From JBJKSO01 sp046703825 (GTDB taxonomy: Bacteria; Chloroflexota; Dormibacteria; Aeolococcales; Bog-877), in assembly GCA_046703825.1 (NCBI GenBank), contig JBJKSO010000115.1:18885-82884 (forward strand): 64,000 nt of DNA, read 5' to 3'. Every line of letters starts with the position of its first letter. Position 1 is the stretch's first letter. A program made the translations under genes and the position numbers. The notes below the pieces were generated by a model. It was not told where the DNA came from. It ran no database searches and saw only the letters and a list, made by a program, of their open reading frames with translations. Shown here piece by piece: positions 60,306-64,000 of this stretch.

Positions 60306-61283
60306 TCAGACGGCAGAGGGGGCCGGCGCCAGCACCGCGGCGGCCAGCCGTTCCAAGCTCTTGTCCTCGGCCGCGTCGGGGAAGTAGCAGCACACGTCGC
60401 TGACCCCCAGATCCAAGTAGCGCTGCAGCTGCTGGGCGCAGGCCTGGGGGGTGCCGACCAGTCGCCGGGCGCGAAAGCTGGCGATGTCCTCCCCGTGACG
60501 GTTGTAGCGGTCGACCAGAGCATCGGCCTGAGCCTCGCTGTCGGCGATCAGGCAGTCCAGGACCACGGCCACCCTGAGCTCCCCCACCCGGCGGCCGATC
60601 AGCCGACAGCGTTCCTCCAAGACCTCGAGCTTGGCGGCCACCCGTTCCGGCGGCCCAAACAGGCTGCAGCCGTCGCCGTGGCGCGCCGCCTGCCAGAGGG
60701 TGAGGTCGCCGCCGCCAGCGATCAGAATCGGAGGCAGCTTCGGCTGCATCGGTCTAGGCAGGCAGCGCGCCTCGACCAGCGTGGCGTAGCGGCCCTCGTA
60801 GCTGGTGCTGTCGTGCCGCCAGCAAGCCCGGAGCACCTCGGCCACCTCCCCAGCGGCCAGAATCCGCTCCCGGACCGGGGGAAAGTCGATGCCGAAGGCT
60901 CTGGCCTCAAGGGGGTCCGAGCCGCCGCCCAGGCCGACTTCCAGCCGGCCGCCGCTCAAGCCGTCCAGGCAGGCCAGCTGGTGGGCTAGCTGAGCCGGGT
61001 GGTGCAGCGGCACGGCCAGACACATGGTGCCGACGCGAATCCGGCTGGTGACCTGACTGGCGGCAGTCAGCAGCAGCAGCGGATCTAACACCGGTGCCGG
61101 GGGGTAGGGCGCAGGCGTCTGCAGGTGGTCGTAGACCCAAAGGCACTGGTATCCGCTCCGCTCCGCCCGCCGCGCCACGTCAAGAGCAGCCGTCCAGGCT
61201 CCGGCTCCGTCGACGCCCTCCGGCAGGTCGGCCCGCCATCCCTGCGGGATGAAGCAGCCCAGCCGGAAGCGGGCCCGGCTCAC
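60306..61283 (-). CDS. LLM-class flavin-dependent oxidoreductase
   Basis: 325 residues, TIM-barrel of the luciferase-like group. LWVYDHLQTPAPYPPAPVLDPLLLLTAASQVTSRIRVGTMCLAVPLHHPAQLAHQLACLDGLSGGRLEVGLGGG (in pieces) is the F420- or FMN-dependent pattern, close to F420-dependent glucose-6-phosphate dehydrogenase and N5,N10-methylene-H4MPT reductase-like proteins. GTG start overlaps the rsfS stop (GTGA), so it is the last gene of the rplU operon. Cofactor choice cannot be decided. Confidence 0.88.
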   Translation of the reverse strand: MSRARFRLGCFIPQGWRADLPEGVDGAGAWTAALDVARRAERSGYQCLWVYDHLQTPAPYPPAPVLDPLLLLTAASQVTSRIRVGTMCLAVPLHHPAQLAHQLACLDGLSGGRLEVGLGGGSDPLEARAFGIDFPPVRERILAAGEVAEVLRACWRHDSTSYEGRYATLVEARCLPRPMQPKLPPILIAGGGDLTLWQAARHGDGCSLFGPPERVAAKLEVLEERCRLIGRRVGELRVAVVLDCLIADSEAQADALVDRYNRHGEDIASFRARRLVGTPQACAQQLQRYLDLGVSDVCCYFPDAAEDKSLERLAAAVLAPAPSAV

Positions 61284-61645
61284 GGTTCCCGCGCCACCCC
61301 GGACGGCCGCGGGCGGACCCGCCGCGCGGGGCCCCAGAGTTCCTCCAGGTTGTAGTAGGCACGCTCCCCGGGCAGGAAGACGTGAGCGACCACCGAGTCG
61401 AGGTCGACGCAGATCCAGGACCCCTCGGCGTAGCCGGCGACGGCCAGGGGGCGAACTCCGACCTTCGCGGCCTGCTCCGTCATGGCGTCCACTATGGCCC
61501 TCACCTGCCGGTCGGTGTCCCCCTCACAAATCACGAAGTAATCGGCCATGGTGGTCTTCTCGCGCAGATCGATACGCACGACGGCGTGTGCCTTGCGGTC
61601 CAACGCGGCATCCGCCACGAGCCGGCTCAGCTGGAGCGGCGTCAC
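61280..61645 (-). CDS. rsfS: ribosomal silencing factor RsfS
   Basis: 121 residues. Binds uL14 and blocks subunit joining. Family pieces: IDLREKTTMADYFVICEG, DRQVRAIVDAM, EGSWICVDLDSVVAHVF and RAYYNLEELW. GTG at 61643-61645 overlaps the nadD stop (GTGA); the longer frame to 61939 crosses nadD and is not homologous. Operon rplU-rpmA-obg-nadD-rsfS is conserved in many monoderms. Confidence 0.94.
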   Translation of the reverse strand: MTPLQLSRLVADAALDRKAHAVVRIDLREKTTMADYFVICEGDTDRQVRAIVDAMTEQAAKVGVRPLAVAGYAEGSWICVDLDSVVAHVFLPGERAYYNLEELWGPARRVRPRPSGVAREP

Positions 61646-62301
61646 GCGCCAGCGGCCAGGCGCGCGGGCGAGGAGCCGAAGCCGTAGAGAGAGCGCTCCA
61701 CGATGTAGTCGCTCACCTCTGGACTCAGCACGTCGCGGCAACGGTCGCCGCGACGCAGCCGCCGACGGACGAGGCTGGCCTCCACCTCGGGTGCCTCCAG
61801 GGCGATGGTGGCGGCGACCTCCACCGGCAGCCCTTGGGCGCGCAGCCGGTCGACTGCGCCGGCGGCACTCCACCTTGATCCTGGCCGATCGAAGACCACC
61901 AGCTTCACCAGGCCCAGCAGGGTCTCCGGCTGCCGCCACCGGCCAAGACTGGCGGCGACGTCTGAGCCCAGGGCGAGCCAGAGATCGCGGCCGGGCAGCT
62001 CGGCGCCGAGCCGGCGCACCGTGTCCACGGTGTACCCCTTGGCCCGTAGCTCGACCTCGACCGCCGAAACGCGCAGCCGCGGTCCGGCGAGCGGCTGGGT
62101 GGCCAGCCGCAGCATCTCCACGCGCTCTTCAGCCGAGGCCTCCGGCGCAGGCCTGTGGGGCGGGATTCCCGACGGAACCAAGATCACTCCTTGGGCGGGC
62201 TGTTCCAGCAGACCGCGCACCACCGCCACGTGGCCAAGGTGAGGGGGATCGAAGGTACCGCCGAAGAGGATCCAAGCCGAGCCGCGCGTCTGGCCCGTCA
62301 T
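61642..62301 (-). CDS. nadD: nicotinate-nucleotide adenylyltransferase
   Basis: 219 residues. Joins NaMN and ATP in NAD synthesis. Nucleotidyltransferase motifs GGTFDPPHLGHV, then LRVSAVEVELRAKGYTVDTV, LALGSDVAASLGRW and the late ISxxSxR equivalent SLVRRRLRRGDRCRDVL are seen. ATG overlaps the obg stop by 4 nt. Confidence 0.95.
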   Translation of the reverse strand: MTGQTRGSAWILFGGTFDPPHLGHVAVVRGLLEQPAQGVILVPSGIPPHRPAPEASAEERVEMLRLATQPLAGPRLRVSAVEVELRAKGYTVDTVRRLGAELPGRDLWLALGSDVAASLGRWRQPETLLGLVKLVVFDRPGSRWSAAGAVDRLRAQGLPVEVAATIALEAPEVEASLVRRRLRRGDRCRDVLSPEVSDYIVERSLYGFGSSPARLAAGA

Positions 62302-63599
62302 CTTGGAGCTCCACCGCCGGATTCTTCGTCGGGGAGATAGGTGAAGCTGGCGTGCCCGATGGTCACCTCGTCGCCAGCAGTAGCGCCCGCCACCGCCAGC
62401 GCCCGCTCCACCCCGCTGCGGCGGAGCAGTCGCTGCAGCCGAAGGACAGAGGCGGAGTCGTCCAGATCGACGCGATCCACCTGCCGCTCAAGCCACTCGC
62501 CCTCCACGAGAAAGCCGGCATCGACACGGTTGACGCGGAATTCGCGCCCGAGACCGGCCGGGCCGCGGTAGAGGCGGAACTCCCCAGCCGTCGCCGCCTC
62601 CGAAGGGGGCGCCATCGAAGCGGCCTGCTCGAGCAGCTGGGCACAACCCTCGCCAGTGGCTGCCGATACCGGGACCACGTTCCGGCCGGACTCGGCGGCG
62701 AGCCGGCCCAGCACCTCGGCCGCCATTGCCGACCCGACCAGGTCGACCTTGTTGAGGCCGATCGCGACCGGCTTCTCCGCCAGCTCGCGGCTGTGGAGCT
62801 CCAGCTCCTGCTGGACCTGCCGGTAGGCCTGGACCGCCCCCTCGGGGCCGAGCGTCGCGTCGACCAGGTGGATCAGGGCTCGGGTGCGCTCCAAATGGCG
62901 CAGGAAGGCCGTGCCCAAACCACTCCCTTCGTGAGCTCCTTCGATCAGCCCGGGCACGTCCGCCACCGTAATCCGACCCAGACCCTCTACCTCAGCCACC
63001 CCGAGGTTGGGGGTTAGGGTAGTGAAGGGGTAATCGGCGACCTTGGGCCTGGCCGCGGTCAGCGCGCGCAGCAGGGTCGACTTACCCGCGTTGGGGAGCC
63101 CGACGATGCCCACGTCGGCGATCAGGCGGAGCTCCAGTCGCACCACCCGCGACTGCCCCGGCTCGCCCAGCTCGCGCCGCCGCGGCGACTGGTGGGTCGG
63201 CGTGGCGTAGTGGACGTTGCCCCGCCCGCCTCTCCCCCCCCGGGCCGCCACCAGCTGGGAGCCCTCACGGTCAAGGTCTCCGAGCAGCCGACCCTCCTGC
63301 TGATCGTAGACCGCCGTTCCCACCGGAACGGTCAGGATCAGCGAGCTGCCGTCGGCCCCGTGGCGGTTGCCTCCCTCCCCCGGCCCTCCCGCCTTGGCGC
63401 GAAAGGATCGGGTGGACTGGTAGCGCTGCAGCGAACTGAGACTCGGGTCCGCCAGCAGCAGCACATCCCCTCCCCGCCCACCGTCACCACCGTCGGGTCC
63501 GCCCCGGGGGACAAACCTCTCCCGGCGGAAGCTGGCTGAGCCGTCCCCACCGCGCCCACCGCTCACGCTGAGATCGACCTCGTCCAGAAAGACGCTCAT
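62298..63599 (-). CDS. obg: GTPase Obg/CgtA
   Basis: 433 residues: glycine-rich Obg domain (SGGRGGDGSASFRRERFVP...GGDGGRGGDV in pieces), G domain (GLPNAGKSTLL, DVPGL, NKVDL, and SA in VSAATGEG) and a C-terminal OCT-type domain. A ribosome-assembly and stress GTPase. ATG start; 24 nt after rpmA. It overlaps nadD by 4 nt. Confidence 0.96.
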   Translation of the reverse strand: MSVFLDEVDLSVSGGRGGDGSASFRRERFVPRGGPDGGDGGRGGDVLLLADPSLSSLQRYQSTRSFRAKAGGPGEGGNRHGADGSSLILTVPVGTAVYDQQEGRLLGDLDREGSQLVAARGGRGGRGNVHYATPTHQSPRRRELGEPGQSRVVRLELRLIADVGIVGLPNAGKSTLLRALTAARPKVADYPFTTLTPNLGVAEVEGLGRITVADVPGLIEGAHEGSGLGTAFLRHLERTRALIHLVDATLGPEGAVQAYRQVQQELELHSRELAEKPVAIGLNKVDLVGSAMAAEVLGRLAAESGRNVVPVSAATGEGCAQLLEQAASMAPPSEAATAGEFRLYRGPAGLGREFRVNRVDAGFLVEGEWLERQVDRVDLDDSASVLRLQRLLRRSGVERALAVAGATAGDEVTIGHASFTYLPDEESGGGAPR

Positions 63600-63623
63600 G
63601 CAGGCGCTGGGCCGGACCCCGGT

Positions 63624-63890
63624 CTAGTGGGCGACAGAGTCCGCCGCGACCGAGACCCGCGTGCGATCGCCGCGATAGCTTTGGTAGGCGACCGTCCCAT
63701 CCCGGAGTGCGAACAAGGTGTAGTCGCGGCCCACCCCGACCCCGTCGCCAGCCAGCAGGTGGGTACCGTGCTGGCGCACCAGAACGGCTCCGGCACTGAC
63801 GGACTGGCCCCCATAAACCTTGACTCCGAGGCGCTGGCCCCGGCTGTCTCGGCCATTGCGGCTGCTCCCGCCGCCCTTCTTATGCGCCAT
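63624..63890 (-). CDS. rpmA: 50S ribosomal protein bL27
   Basis: 88 residues. MAHKKGGGSSRNGRDSRGQRLGVK is the conserved N-terminus reaching the peptidyl-transferase centre, read in two pieces MAHKKGGGSSRNGR and DSRGQRLGVK; no N-terminal cleavage extension as in Firmicutes. The ATG overlaps the stop of the upstream gene by 11 nt. Confidence 0.97.
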   Translation of the reverse strand: MAHKKGGGSSRNGRDSRGQRLGVKVYGGQSVSAGAVLVRQHGTHLLAGDGVGVGRDYTLFALRDGTVAYQSYRGDRTRVSVAADSVAH

Positions 63891-64000
63891 CGCCCGTCGC
63901 CTCTGGCTCCGCCGGCTCCGCCGTGGGCGACTCGGCCGCCACGGGAGCCGCCTTGGTCGCCCCGCCCCGGCGCGCCCGGGCCGCCCGCTTGGCGCTGGCC
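63880..64000 (-). CDS. rplU: C-terminal tail of the gene upstream of rpmA, probably bL21 (partial)
   Basis: Only 39 codons are inside the window: a basic ASAKRAARARRGG part then an Ala/Pro/Glu-rich end (ESPTAEPAEPEATGDGA). The frame enters from the right edge and stops at TAA 63880-63882. The call rests on position: bL21 precedes bL27 and obg in nearly all bacteria. The visible residues match an Ala-rich C-terminal extension of bL21, similar in composition to the bS20 tail in this genome. Confidence 0.6.
   Translation of the reverse strand, partial: ASAKRAARARRGGATKAAPVAAESPTAEPAEPEATGDGA

Noticed and set aside
61548..63017. Plus-strand frame of 489 codons
   Set aside because: Antisense of rsfS, nadD and obg; product is Arg/Pro/Ala-rich.

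Overview
The window is 64 kb of high-GC DNA with tightly packed genes, many overlapping by 4 nt (ATGA, GTGA or TTGA). The gene set suggests a monoderm bacterium of the Terrabacteria type: MurT/GatD peptidoglycan amidation, an LCP glycopolymer ligase, a class A PBP without outer-membrane genes, a CvpA-protease of the MarP type, an InhA-like FabI and a bS22-like mini ribosomal protein. Chloroflexota/Dormibacterota or a deep actinobacterial relative would fit. The sequence alone does not settle the phylum.

Layout. 1-3.9 kb (minus): a respiratory operon with Rieske protein, full-length cytochrome b, a small membrane protein and two cytochrome-bd-like subunit I paralogues, one cut by the window edge. 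4-25 kb: housekeeping and envelope genes: holA, rpsT, ispE, murT/gatD, a lipoprotein, ppk, a PPOX protein, rpiA, a MarP-like protease, a MarR/MFS pair, fabI, LCP plus beta-propeller, then a response regulator / histidine kinase / ApbE / GH63-like operon. 25.3-25.5 kb carries two hairpins, the second terminator-like, with no gene in front: a candidate small RNA.

25.6 to about 36.6 kb: an integrated element next to tRNA-Ala(GGC). It has a large serine recombinase split by an in-frame amber codon and read into the antisense of the tRNA, two replication-relaxation proteins (one frameshifted), short repeats, a Hen1/Pnkp RNA-repair cassette and two toxin-antitoxin modules, one with an NTF2-like third gene. 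36.8-45.6 kb is more accessory DNA: TetR/FAD monooxygenase, a phosphatase-like protein, 1-Cys peroxiredoxin, a SARP-type regulator, AraC, VOC, an ArsB/SLC13-type transporter and a Usp protein.

45.8-50.3 kb: five close or overlapping plus-strand genes: GTP cyclohydrolase II fused to a RibD-type reductase, an MDR dehydrogenase lacking the usual zinc cysteine, a PTPS-fold protein lacking the catalytic Cys and His, a GT4 glycosyltransferase and a HAD phosphatase. Together they look like a pathway for a glycosylated pyrimidine or pterin-like compound, and this is the best candidate for an undescribed system here. 50.6-55.3 kb: a heterodimeric ABC exporter with an unusual APH-fold protein. 55.7-64 kb: HIT protein, bS22-like protein, tRNA-Ala(CGC), an AAA+ ATPase, a class A PBP, and the conserved rplU-rpmA-obg-nadD-rsfS operon with a flavin oxidoreductase at its end.
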